The notes under the pieces were generated by a model. That model had not been told where the DNA came from, made no database searches, and saw nothing but the letters and a program-made list of their open reading frames with translations. 64,000 bases of DNA from Clytia hemisphaerica (Eukaryota > Cnidaria > Hydrozoa > Leptothecata > Clytiidae): positions 193,742 to 257,741 of the forward strand of contig CACVBU010000820.1 of the NCBI GenBank assembly GCA_902728285.1, given 5' to 3'. Numbering within the stretch: the stretch's first letter is position 1; every line of letters starts with the position of its first letter. Below, piece after piece: positions 10,201 through 24,100 of the stretch. The translations under genes and the position numbers were made by a program.

Positions 10201-13200
10201 CTGCAGCATTATGCATTTTGAATGAAGCGTTACACAAAATATACACAATGTATTGTATACACAGGTCATAGATACCCTGTTTTTTTTTCAATGAAAAATC
10301 TCAATCCATTAAAAAGAAGATTCCTTAAAAAATGCGACTAAAGAATAGTTTTAAATCTTTTTGAAAATGAAGAAGAAAAAATGAACTTTTCTTTCTTCCC
10401 CCCTCCGGACATATATCCTCCACTCCCATGTACGGACATTTTCTGGAAGAGCCCATTAATAGCAAAAAGCAGTTGAGTAGTTGAGCTCCAGCTTCTGGAC
10501 TAGAAAATGGCAGGGTAAAAACTAGCCAACTTTAAGCTTTAAAGAAATAATACTCCTTGAGATTAAACTTTGACTCCTTTATAACTGCTTTAAACTGCAT
10601 CCCATTAAACAAACCCTCCCCAATCTCTTTGAAAAATATATAGGAGAAAGATTCCAGAAAAGTAACAAGAATCTTAGTGCAGAAATGGGAATCTTATACA
10701 AACAACGGTACCATGATTCAAAATGAAAATCCTAATTAGCAAAAGGTGTATCAAGATGGGTGAAGTTTGATTGAAGCTCGATTAGTTTGATTTATTACCT
10801 TGTTGTCCATTCTTTTTACATTCCGACGGCTTATTAGCAGACGCCCACGCTAAAGCTTAAAGAGCGAGCCAATATCTATCATCCCATCGAGGAGGAAAAG
10901 CTGGAACCTTTACTAACCAAACTCATCGAACACCAATCAAACTTCATCGGATAAAAAAACTGTCATCATTAACGAGGGACATTGTGTGGTGGTGTACGAT
11001 GGGGCTGGATCTAAATGTCCTTTGTACGGCGGTGAAAATAGGTTAATTTGAAATCTGCTGTACACCCCACCGTACCCACCGTAAATCACCGTACAATGAC
11101 AATGTACGGCAGTGTCTAGCCAGGGTCGTTTCGATTATATACAAAAATGATTGCTGAATTTCAATTGACATGATTTCTAAGAAATACTTGCTAAAACTGA
11201 CTGTTTGTCACAATTGGATTTACTATTAACACACAACTATCTGGTGAAAAAAGGAAAAAAAGATCATACCTGTGCTGTTTGTAGTTTTGGTGAAGAAGAG
11301 AAGAAAGGGTATAATAATGTTGTTGTTGTGGAAAATTAACTCTTTTTGTACTACTTACTGAGCATGATCAATTTATTGGTGCATTCACTAACTACACAAA
11401 TATAAAATACTTAGTATTAAACGAATAATAAACCTCTTTAAGCACTCTCAAAAAGACCAGAAAACATGATAAAAATTTATACAGCAGCAGCAAGTTTCAA
11501 AAGCATGTGCAATCAAGCAGCCATTAAAAAGTTCTCACGATGAATGTTTACAAAGGCTTGGTTACACTTCTTGCACTAGCTTATTTCATTTATTAAGAAA
11601 GGCCCTGTTTTTTATCACTTTTTATCTTTGTGAGTGAGTCCACCTTTAGAATATTGGCCGTAGTACGCCCGCAGTCAAACGCCCACGCCATAATTTGCGC
11701 CCTAAAAATTTTCTCGATACATAGAAAGACTATCGTAATACTTTTGCTATGCGAAATTAATAAAATAGAGATGAATTGAGACAAATTATTAACTTAAGAT
11801 AGCAAAACAAAAACTAAAGCCACAGAAAAAAAGGCATAGCATGACTTAGAATTGTGGTAAGTTCAAGATTGGTTGGATGTCATGGTCGAAGTTGTAGTAA
11901 TGATAGAAATGAGTAGGAGAACTTGAACCTAAAAATGGACAAAAACTAATCTAAAAGACTAGCATCAGATGGACAAAGAACGAGCTAATGCTTTATCAAA
12001 ATAATTTTTTTTTGCTCCTGGAATAAATTTATCTTGAGTTTCTAAAGATTTAATATTTTCGGGTAAATCATCATAACATCGTGCCTGACATTGGAAAGTG
12101 CCATCATTTACAACTTTAACCAAAGATTCTTTATCCGTGGATCGAAGATCTTTTATCACAAAACTCAACTTTCAGATAATTTGGGTGGTTATCATCACGA
12201 CGGGATTCGTGAACAATTTTAGATGTATTGAGCTCAAAATACTCTTTCACAGGTAACCATTTCAATTCAATTACATCGTGTAGATTGGCATATCGTGATA
12301 AGACGTAATCAGCTGCTATATTTTAAATTTTTTGTAGCCGATTAAGTTGGTATTTCGGAATCTGTGCAAAGACAACATTATTATTGTAATTCAGTTTTGA
12401 CAGTATCAATGTTTCAGCGAGAGTTTTACGTACACTAAAGGGTGTGAAACGACTGAATTTTCGAAGAGAGCGTAGAGTGCCTTGGGATGATTTAATGATA
12501 CTGTTTATGTGTGTCGACCAAGTAAGGTTTTCGTCGAGTTGAACTCCAAGTAGTTTGACATTAACTTTGTGTTCGATGGATTTCTCAGAGCATCGTTAAA
12601 GTAGACTTTGATTCTTTGGGTAATTCCTTATACGATTGGAGTGAAAGATGATAAGCTGCAGTTTCTCATTGTTAAAAAGAAGATTACTATCCTTCGACCA
12701 GGATCGAAGATTCTCGACATCTTTCTCCATTTCCTTGATAGTTTGCAATAGATCTTTAACTTTGCAGTGCCGGTAGAGGGTGGTGTCGTCGGCACACTGA
12801 ATACTACTGGATATTATTTGGTCAGAAAGTTCAACGACGTAGAAATTGAATAACACCGGGCCTAGTATACTACCATGTGGTGCTCCGAAAAACATAGATT
12901 TAACTGATGAAGTTTTATCTTCAACTTGGACATATTGCTTTCTGTCTTTCAAATAGCTCGATAATAGCTGGAGAGAATCGATGGAAAAATTCATATTTCG
13001 TAATTTCAGCAGCAGATTCTTATGGTATGGTATGGTATCGAAAGTTTTCGAGTAATATATTAGGATGGATAAGATAACTTCACTTTTCGCCATTGCTTTT
13101 TTTATATAATCCCTTAGTTTAATTAGTAAGGTTGTGGTGGAGTGTTTTTACGAAATCCAGACTGTGTTTGGTGGTAGAGCGTTTTGTCTTCGATGAATTT

Positions 13201-16200
13201 GCAGAGTTGGACTAAGATAACTCTCTCAAATACTTTGGAAAGTACAGGAAGAACGGATATGGATATGGGACGGTAGTGTTTGATATTGATAGGTGAATCA
13301 GTCTTTGGGATTGGACATACTCAAGCTACTTTCCATTGGCGAGGAAAGACTTTCTTATCAATACAGTTATTAATGATGTGAACAAGTGGCAATGTGATGA
13401 GCTCTGATATTGGTTGAACAAATCTAATAGATATTTTATCAGAGCCACAAGAACAGTCATTCTTTATATTCTTTAGAATTTGGTTGACTTCATCATACGT
13501 TGTATGTTGAATTTTCAGCGAAGTTTGGTCATTGATACCTCGAGGTTGGGTGGTAACAATCACGGACAAAAGGTTGTAGACAAATGAAATTGCAGTGAAA
13601 AATGATGAGAAATAGAGAAAAATGACTCTTCAATGTGTCTGAAAAGGGAGGGAAGTTAAGAAAAACACTTTTGAAGTCGTTGCATTGCTTTTGAATTGCT
13701 TTTGAGGGAACTGCAAGTAAAAAATCAGCTTTTGATAATAGTCTTAGCCAGTTAATCAAGCCCTTGTGGTTAGCCATTGTGGTTAGACTGCAGTGAGTGA
13801 CTTTTAAAGACTTTGAACAGCTTTGGATGGGTTTGAAAAGCACCCAGAACCTCTTGGGAACTTGTTTTTGATCGATATTGAAGTATTTTGCAAATATTGC
13901 AAAAGTCTACAAACCTTTTGTCCATGATTTAACATTGCCTCTGCATTAGGTTTACCAGTGAGGTCTGAAGCAAGCTTGCTATAATATTTATTCATCTCGG
14001 AAGGATGGTGGTTGATATGCCCACCCACAACTTAATGTTCAGTCAATCATTCTTTAGGTATGTTTTATTGATATAAAATGAAGCTTTTGAATTTTATTTC
14101 AGGAATAAGAGTGAGTGAAGAATATGGTGGCAGTAATTTGAGTTGTTTGGATGCATCCATAATCTATGAAGCTCTCTCAACAGGATGCACCAGTACAACA
14201 GCCTTTCTTACTATTCATAAGTAAGTTAGGGATACATTGAAATAAATAACCTGATTCCCTGGTTTGATGTGTTACAGTGTTTTATTGTAAAGTTAACACC
14301 GTGCTTTCTTTCAATTTAAACCTCTATAAATTTATAGTTTTCCTAAACTGTTCAGAACGTTTTTCACTCATTTTGGGTTCTATCAGGCAAAATGTTTCAA
14401 AAAGATTATCGTGAAAAAGATTTTGATTGACCCTACTGGTTGAGTGAATATATTTTCCCTTGATAAGTTATTCACCGAAATCCGTTGTTTTTCAGTATGG
14501 TGCAAGGGTTAATCGAAACTTATGGCTCCAAAGAAATTAAAGATAACTTTCTTCCTCAACTTGTCACTTGTCAGGTATTTTTTTGTCTCATAACAAAATT
14601 CATTAATAGTATTGTTGCCTGCTGAAAGTTAACTTAGATTGCAAGGCTGATGATCAGATGCATCGTCTGTAAAGGAATTAATGGGCTATTCAATTTTATC
14701 TCCATTCTGGGGATTGACAAAGATTTCCAGGGGGTAATTCGAGAAGAATTTCCGGGTGTTTAAAAGAGTGTATTAATTTTTCCAAGGGGGTAGAAAATTA
14801 TTTTGAAATTTCCAGAGGGTAAAAGACTGCTTTTTGTTCGTCTACCGTCACTTTAAGGTATGAAAAGAATTTTTAAGGGTACTTTTGTACATTTTGCCAT
14901 TCTTTAGGGGAATCCAAACATTTCAAAGAAATCTTTTTTTGACTTGAAACCGTTCGTCCACCCCCTGTATTGAAATTTCATGGGATGTCCTGATGTGTTT
15001 GCTATACTCTGTTTCATTTTTGGGCTATCAGCTAAATGGTATTCACCCTTATTTGAGATTTGATCCCTTTTTCTTTTTTTAGAAAATTGCTTCGTATTGC
15101 CTAACAGAACCAAGTAAGTTTGAAGCGTGTCATTTTTTTTATTCAGTGTTCTGTCTATCAGGATTTAGGCACAACATGTCGTCGCATCAAAATAAAAAAT
15201 CTATTAGTTCATTTTTGTTGTTTTTTAAAAATCGTCTTTAAATTATTTTCCTTAAATCTCAAAAGCCATTAAACATTCGAAATATTGTTAAAAAATTGTT
15301 CCCACTTTTATGTAGCTTCAAAATAAAAAACTTTTGACGCCTAAAAAGTTTCACACCTTGAACGTGATGCCATTTCTGACAGTAAAGTGTCACGAAAATT
15401 TCCAATACAAATTTTTTATATGTCAAATATACCGTAATTTATTGAATATTTAGGATAAAATGAGCATTTTAGACTGAGGGAACTTTTTTCTAAAGCCTTT
15501 TAGAAACTTTAGAAATTTCCCGTTTTTGCTCACTTTGGGCATGATAAATTTTTTTGTCAAAGGTTACCTTATAATGACAAGGATCATGCTTGCCAAATTT
15601 CTTTCAAAAAGACCAACTAGATCAAAAGTTAAGGGGTGGTACAGAAACAGCCCCCATAGTTTTGAACCGCCTTTAAAAGCCTAGTATGAATAGGCTTTTT
15701 ACCCTGAAAATAAAGTGAAAAATGAAATTCTTATTTTTCTAAAAGCTTAAAATTAGACCACTTTAGGCAGCTTTATGTTGGTTTTTGATGGATTCAAGCC
15801 AAAAATCGATATGAAATGGGTCGGGGGGGGGCAGTCAGGCAAATTGACCGACGGGGATGTGCGGCGGTTAAGGGTATGTTTTTCAAAATATCAGAAATGT
15901 ACTGTAAGGGTGGACTTTTCATAAATGCACTGTATTGGTGGAAATTTCAGCAAATCTAGAAAAAATTGCAAATTTTTGCTCAAATTTTTTTTTTTTGCTC
16001 TAAAAGAGTTTAAAATTTGAAAAAATGCACTGTAAGGGTATGAATTTCACCGATTTTTTCTACACTGTAAGGGTGCAATTCTAAAAGCTTTTTTTATGTT
16101 GATGCGACGATGTGTAAAAAGATAACCTTGATCAAGTAATTTATAGAGTATGAAACCTCAGCAATAATGGTAACTTATAGAAATACAATAACCTTTTTTA

Positions 16201-18097
16201 TTATTTTCTATTTAAGGATGATGGTTAAATTGATATAGTCTTGATTTGATCTGTCCTATCTTTCACTTATATTTCTAGATTCTGGAAGTGATGCTGCATC
16301 ACTTGGAACAGTCGCTAAACTTGATGGAAATGAATATGTTTTAAGTGGGTCAAAGGTATCTTTAATGAAATCCATCATTCTTATAAAATAGTATTCCTAC
16401 ATTTTTTAAGCTTTTAGGCTTGGAGTCGAAATTTCTGCAAGCTATCTTAAGGAATCTGCTGAACAAAAATTAATTTGCCGTAATCAGTTTAACCATTTTT
16501 GTCTTCACCCGAGTTTAACATTTATCATTTACTCATACCCAACAAATAGATCGTACCTTTTTAGTATTAGAGATGGAGGTCTCAATTTAAGATATCACGA
16601 GTACAGTGTTTAATTCCCTTCCAAAATAAAATTGAAATTAGGGTCGAATTTGAAAAAAATTCAAGAAATTTACAAGAGTTTGTTTCAACTTCCTCTAAAG
16701 ATACAATAAATTTTATTCAGAAGAATACTTGTTTAGAGGATAACTTTTGTTTCAAAACTTTATCGATATCTTTGAACTAAGGATTATATCGATAAACGTC
16801 TATCGCTTGACTTTAAATTGATAAAAATTCAACAAATTCAAATTTGTGTTTTGAAATTAGCGAACGGAGCCTTATCGATTAAATTTAAGGATAGATATTA
16901 GTGTAAAAGCCACGGCAGTGCAATTTAGCAATAGAAATTTAACAATAAAAAATTGATGATAAAACTGTATTGATGCAAATTAGAAGTCGCTGTAACGTCT
17001 GTTACAAAAATGCGAAAATGTCTTGACAGAAATTGACGTTCACCCGTCTGTCTATCAAACACAACACAATGAAAATAGCATTTTATTTTCAGAGAAAGAA
17101 ACTTGTATTTAAGGTTTAAGGTTAAGTAAAGATTATTTTCTTTTGAAATAGCAATACATCAAAGATCAAGATCTCAATTTCCTTCAAAAATACAATTAAA
17201 TGAAAGAACAGTTAATTTTTCTTCAAAAATACAATTAGAAAAGTTTATTTTCCTTCAAAAATACAATTAAAGGAAAAGTTTTTCATTTTTCTTCGAAAAT
17301 GCAGTAAAAAGTAATTTAATTTTCTTTTAAAAATACGATGACGAAGAAGTAAAGTTCGCTCTCCTTAAATAAACGTTTTCAGAAAAATGCGAGAAATATG
17401 AAGCTCCTTAGAAATGTATGTTTTTGTTTTCTAAAGATAAAATAATATTTAAATCAATAATAAATAATAGTCGAACGTGTGCAACCGCATTGGGCTCAAC
17501 TTCAGTGGATTCAAATTATTCATAGGCCCAATTGTAGACCCCTAGATATTAACCCAAGCAACAAGTGTGCCAAATTTCAGCCAAATCCGATCATTTTTTG
17601 AAGTCTCCAGGCTGCCCCAAAGTCTTAGCCTCGTTTTGGCGAAAAACTCGTCCCCAGGCCCCAAAAATCAAAATTTTCAAAAAATGTAAAAGACACCCCC
17701 AGATATTCACCTAAGGAACAAATGTGCCAAATTTCAGCCAAATCCGACCATTTTTGAAGTGTCCAGGCTGCCCCAAAGTTTTAGCCTCGTTTTGGCGAAA
17801 AACTCGTCCCCAGGCCCCAAAAATCAAAATTTTCAAAAAATGAAAAAAACACCCCCAGATATTCACCCAAGGAACAAGTGTGCCAAATTTCAGCCAAATA
17901 TGACCATTTTTGAAGTCTCCAGGCTGCCCCAAAGTTTTAGCCTCGTTTTGGCGAAAAACTCGTCCCAAGGCCCCAAAAATCAAAATTTTCAAAAAATGAA
18001 AAAAGCACCCCCAGATATTCATCCACGGAACATGTGTGCCAAATTTCAGCCAAATCCAAGCATTTTTGAAGTCTCCAGGCTGCCCTAAAGTTTTTGT

Positions 18098-18129
<32 letters not shown>

Positions 18130-21100
18130 TTTTCAGATTGTAGCTCAACTGAAGTTGAGAATAAAAGGTCCGGTTGGACTGGTCACTGGTTGAATTTTGG
18201 AGTTTTTGAAACTGGTCAAGAATGTACCCGGGACTCATTTTACTGACCTGATTTCGTAAAATCTTACAAAAAACCTGGTCAAGAACCCACCCCTCAGCTG
18301 GTCAAGAATCTGACTTTCCGGTCAAGAATTTACCCGTGATCTGGTCAAGGACCTAACCCCCAACTAGTCAACAATCCACCCGACCTGGTCAAGAACCTAC
18401 CCCCCAACTGGTCAACAATCCACCCGACCTGCTCAAGGACCTGCCTCAAAACTGGTCAACAATCCACCTGACCTGGTCAAGAATGTACCCCCAACTGGTA
18501 AACAATCCATCTGACCTGGTCAAGGACCTGCCCCTCAACTGGTCAACAATCCACGCATGTCTCCATGGAACTTAATTTTGCAAATCAGCACAATTGATTT
18601 GTTTCAAGGGAATTATTTTTGCGAAATTAGATTTCCCCACTGGTAGAATAATCTTAAAGGCCTGTTTTCATGTCCTAATAATTTATTAGGACATCTCAAG
18701 AAAATCAGAAAATTGCCTTTCTTAGGAATTAGTTTGCTTCGATCAAAACAACTTTTTTGTGGGAATTTGATTTCGTGAATTTAAGGGTCGTTTGCGAAAA
18801 TCGCGAACAAATTGGAACCGCTCAGCTTCAGGTAAAGACATTGGTTATTTTCTAATTCGTAAACTCAAACGAAAATAACTTTATTCATCATCTTAATCAA
18901 TATATTATTTTTGACGTAGTTGGGTCAGCTAGAGAACGTACAAGTAGAAGCGTATAAACGTGATTATTAGGATGCTTTAGCAAGAAGGCGCGAACTTTAT
19001 ACCGGTCGGGACGCAAGGAGCGCTGAATGTCCGGCCGCGTCTTTGATTGACAACTGATTTAGCATGACGTCAAAACAAAAACAAAACAAAAACAACAAGT
19101 ATGGCGGCGAGAGGTTTACAAAATTTACGTTCTATCTGTTTGTTGGCCTATTTTGATGGTGTGTTGGATGATGCTGAATTTCTTTTTATTTAAATGATTA
19201 TGCCAAATCAAGAGACATATACCCCTATGAACAGTATGAAAGATTTAATCTATGAAAACTATGACAACACGCAGTGTTTGACCGAATTTAGATTCCTAAA
19301 GTGTGATCTGCATCGATTAAAGGACGCTTTGCTGATTCCAGAAAAAATACTCTGCGAGCAAAGAACTGTAGCCACTGGCATAGAAGGTTTATGTATTCTT
19401 TTGAAAAGACTTTCGTATCCATGCAGATATACTGACATGATTTCTATGTTTGGAAGAAATCAAACAGAATTATGCCTGATTTTCAACAAGGTTTTGGATT
19501 TACTTTACCGAAATCGAGGAGATCTACTTACATCATGGAATCAGGACATGTTACAACCAAATGTTTTACCTGAGTACGCTAACCGTATCCATGAAAAAGG
19601 AGCACAGCTTGATAATTGTTTTGGTTTTCTTGATGGGACCGTTATTCAAATTTGACGTCCAGATAAAGAGCAAAGAGTTGTGTATAATGGGCATAAGCGT
19701 GTGCATGCTATAAAATTTCAAAGCATTGCTTTGCCAAATCAGGGTGTCTACGGGACCTTCAAAACCTTGAAAACCTTGAAAACCTTGAAAATGAACAAGC
19801 CAACCTTGAAAACCTTGAAAACTATCAAATTTTCTGGGAAAAACCTTGAAAACCTTGAAAAATCGTTAAAAACCTTGAAAAGCACTTCTTCCTATCATGA
19901 AAAGGAAGAAGTATCATAACTCTTTTCTGAATAATACACTGGCTAGAGTCTAGGTTCTTCTCTAATATCGCAAAGTAAGGTATCTCCATCCTTCTACTAG
20001 CCTTTTGGACTAGATTTTTCATCTTTCTATTGATTATCATTGGTTCTACCAGGCAGTCTAAACTTAAACTCCTATTTCAGGATTAGAAACTAGGCTAGTC
20101 TTACCTCTTTTATCTTTGCCGCATTTCAAATGGCCCTTCTTTTTAGCACCCGTGGCCTCTCAGTGCCTTGCAGAACGGGCGGCTGTAAAATCCCACCCTT
20201 CATATATGTGTTTCAATCCGTGATCGTGGCTTACGTTTTTTCTAATCTTCAATTTACAGAAGAAAGCGGGAATTTGATGCAAGAGTTAGATTGTCAACAA
20301 AGTGCCTTAAAAATCATTGAATTAAAGAAGAACTTAAAATCTTAAATATTTCTTTTTGAAGAATAGGTGCAAAAAAGTGAAACATAGAAAAGTTTCATTT
20401 TTCATTGCATTAATCGAAATGGGGGATTTGGAAAATTTTCTATGTTTAGTTTTTTGAACAAACCCCTGTAACTATGGGCGAGCACCCCGTTGCTAAGATG
20501 TTGGCTTGAAATCGAAAATGAAACCACTCTTAAAACGAAAGTAAAATCGGCTGTACTCGAAATCCTTTAATCTTGATATACGAGTTTAAGTCTATACTGC
20601 CAGGTTATTCCAGTAACTCTTAAAGGTTCTGATTAGTTCTGATTTGTAATGCTCTTATTTTTTAATACTAGGTTTTCCCCCTTCATTACGAGGCTCGGAA
20701 AACACGAGTTAAAAAACACGAGTTAAAAAACACGAGTTACAAAAAACACGAGTTACGTTAAATGTGACGTCATCAATGGGGAATTATGACGTCACAAGTA
20801 GATAATTTAACTCGTCAATTTATGGTGCACCTTAAACTGACGAGTTTTAACCTTAACGTCAATTTATGGTGCACTTAAGCAAGAGTTAATTAACTCGTCA
20901 ATTCTGGTGCACCTTAACTGAACGAGTTAAATTTTCATGAAACCAAGTTGGTCAAAAATTCTAAAATGGTGGTTAAATTATTTTTTGTGCCTATTTTTAG
21001 TTTAAAACTATTGGAATGGTAATTTTCTCTCATAATATTCTATTAGTCTTTAACCGAGACAGAAGTTGTAGTGTGGTCGTGTTACAAAAATACAGGTTGT

Positions 21101-24100
21101 TTGTAGGAAAAAAATAAGATCGAGCTGAAACTTTCTCCAGACCTTCTCTATAGGATGCTTATACCTCAGGAAAAATTCCCTTAAAATCCCATGGGGAATC
21201 CTTTTTTGGGACATTTCTATTTTTCCCAGGCAAATCCCAAGGGCAAAATTTTTTGAAAATTTCAGACTTATTTCCAGACAATATCATGTATACCATTCGA
21301 AAGCTCTCGAAAAACTATATAGAAGACTTTTAAACGGTTTATAGTGATTTCCTACCTAATCGAGATATTTCATGCGCAAGTTCCACTTTGCCGCCACACT
21401 TTGGTCAAAATTGACCATAAATAGCATCAGAAAAAATTCGAAAAGAAATCCCTTTTCGTACAAATGGTCGACCGTTGTCTAGGGTATAGCTACTCCTACT
21501 ATTCTTTTTTGCCTTTTTTCATCTTCAATCAAATAAAAACTTACTGGTCATCCTTGGGAGTTTTTGATATCCAAAATTGAATCACCATTTGATAAGAATA
21601 AAGTTTAGATAAATAAAGGCTGCCTTCGAAAACTGAATTTCGAGGGTAGGAAAGTCTACAGCGAAAACTGAAGCAAACAAAGCATTCCATTACACACCTC
21701 TTTCCAATCGAATCTCAACTTAATTAATTTTACAACTTTTCTTCATTCCAAAGTTTTATTTTTAAGAATGAGAGTAAAAATTATAGGTTTTATTTTTTGA
21801 AAAGCTCAATGTGTTCTTTTCAAAGGCCAAACTGCCAAAGTCTGCCAAAGTCCAAATAACTTTTTGTTTGATTTTGATTGCCACATTTCGAATCTTTCGA
21901 ATGCGTGACGCAATTTGATTGGCCCAATAGAACGCTGCGAAAAAACCATGGACTTCTTCTCTGAATATAATTCTCATTGAATGTATGCTTTTAATCTGAA
22001 TTTGAACTTTTGCCCTTGGTTTCATGAAATTTAACTCGTCAGTTTAAGGTGACCATAAATTGACGAGTTTCGGACACGTTTTAAAACACGAGTTACAACG
22101 AGTTACAAAAAAAACGAGTTACGTTACTGTGACGTCATCAATGGAAATCTGACTCACAAGTAGCTAATTTAACTCGTAAGATTAAGGTGCACCATAAATT
22201 GACGAGTTAACTTATCTACTTGTGACGTCATAATTTCCCATTGATGACGTCACAGTTAACGTAACTCGTGTTTTTTGTAACTCGTGTTTTTTAACTCGTG
22301 CTTTTTAACTCGTGTTTTCCGAGCCTCCTTCATTACCGTATATACTAATTTTATTGTTATATCCAGGTGGGCAAAAAAAGTGGTGGGACAAAAGTATGCT
22401 TCTTGCATAGAAATTAGTGTTATATAGAAATTCTAAAACTTTGTCCGCTTATATGATAAGTCTTTTTATATATATACTATATATATAAAATTTACTGTAT
22501 CCCTATTCCTAGGTTAAACAGAGATGGAGAAATGTGCAAGGAGAGGAAACCAGGGATAAGTCCCTGTTTTCTCAGTCAACACATCTCTCATCTTCTAATT
22601 CTTGCCTTTNAGAATACTTGTTTAGAGGATAACTTTTGTTTCAAAACTTTATCGATATCTTTGAACTAAGGATTATATCGATAAACGTCTATCGCTTGAC
22701 TTTTAAATTGATAAAAATTCAACAAATTCAAATTTGTGTTTTGAAATTAGCGAACGGAGCCTTATCGATTAAATTTAAGGATAGATATTAGTGTAAAAGC
22801 CACGGCAGTGCAATTTAGCAATAGAAATTTAACAATAAAAAATTGATGATAAAACTGTATTGATGCAAATTAGAAGTCGCTGTAACGTCTGTTACAAAAA
22901 TGCGAAAATGTCTTGACAGAAATTGACGTTCACCCGTCTGTCTATCAAACACACACAATGAAAATAGCATTTTATTTTCAGAGAAAGAAACTTGTATTTA
23001 AGGTTTAAGGTTAAGTAAAGATTATTTTCTTTTGAAATAGCAATACATCAAAGATCAAGATCTCAATTTCCTTCAAAATACAATTAAATGAAAGAACAGT
23101 TAATTTTTCTTCAAAAATACAATTAGAAAGTTTATTTTCCTTCAAAAAATACAATTAAAGGAAAAGTTTTTCATTTTTCTTCGAAAATGCAGTAAAAAGT
23201 AATTTAATTTTCTTTTAAAAATACGATGACCAAGAAGTAAGTTCGCTCTCCTTAAATAAACGTTTTCAGAAAAATGCGAGAATATGAAGCTCCTTAGAAA
23301 TGTATGTTTTTGTTTTCTAAAGATAAAATAATATTTAAATCAATAATAAATAATAGTCGAACGTGTGCAACCGCACTGGGCTCAACTTCAGTGGATTCAA
23401 ATTATTCATAGGCCCAATTGTAGACCCCTAAATATTAACCCAAGCAACAAGTGTGCCAAATTTCAGCCAAATCCGACCATTTTTTGAAGTCTCCAGGCTG
23501 CCCCAAAGTCTTAGCCTCGTTTTGGCGAAAAACTCGTACCCAGGCCCCAAAAATCAAAATTTTTCAAAAAATGTAAAAGACACCCCAGATATTCACCTAA
23601 GGAACAAATGTGCCAAATTTCAGCCAAATCCGACCATTTTTGAAGTCTCCAGGCTGCCCCAAAGTTTTAGCCTCGTTTTGGCGAAAAACTCGTCCCCAGG
23701 CCCCAAAAATCAAAATTTTCAAAAAATGAAAAAAACGCCCCCAGATATTCACCCAAGGAACAAGTGTGCCAAATTTCAGCCAAATCTGACCATTTTTGAA
23801 GTCTCCAGGCTGCCCTAAAGTTTTTGTGACAGACAGACAGACAGACACACAGACATTTTCAGATTGTAGCTCAACTGAAGTTGAGAATAAAAGGTCCGGT
23901 TGGACTGGTCACTGGTTGAATTTTGGAGTTTTTGAAACTGGTCAAGAATGTACCCGGGACTCATTTTACTGACCTGATTTCGTAAAATCTTACAAAAAAC
24001 CTGGTCAAGAACCCACCCCTCAGCTGGTCAAGAATCTGACTTTCCGGTCAAGAATTTACCCGTGATCTGGTCAAGGACCTAACCCCCAACTAGTCAACAA

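Larger units (their letters stand above)
16731..22609 (+). repeat. Left version of a large duplicated block, ends at N
   Basis: 16731-19118 matches 22611-24801 almost base for base apart from small indels and the loss of tandem repeat copies. The later part matches the repeat units at 24802-35685 and the sequence to about 35778. The second copy starts exactly after the single N at 22610, in the middle of ordinary sequence and not at a repeat boundary. This pattern suggests two overlapping contigs or alleles joined end to end. Confidence 0.75.
18969..22609 (+). mobile_element. Harbinger/PIF transposon, left part, version 1
   Basis: It begins at the terminal repeat AGGATGCTTTAGCAAGAAGG. The right end of this version is not present because the sequence runs into the N at 22610. 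It carries the 5' half of the transposase, which is then cut by a second transposon at 19740. That transposon carries a MULE-like insert at 20690-22327. Confidence 0.8.

Noticed and set aside
10985-11115. Possible fold-back transposon with TGTACGG and CCGTACA words
   Set aside because: The inverted words are short and irregular and no target duplication is visible.
17711-18238. Open frames of 109 and 175 codons with 52-residue repeats
   Set aside because: They lie wholly in the 156-base tandem core plus GACA microsatellite, are open on both strands, and change with repeat number between the two versions.
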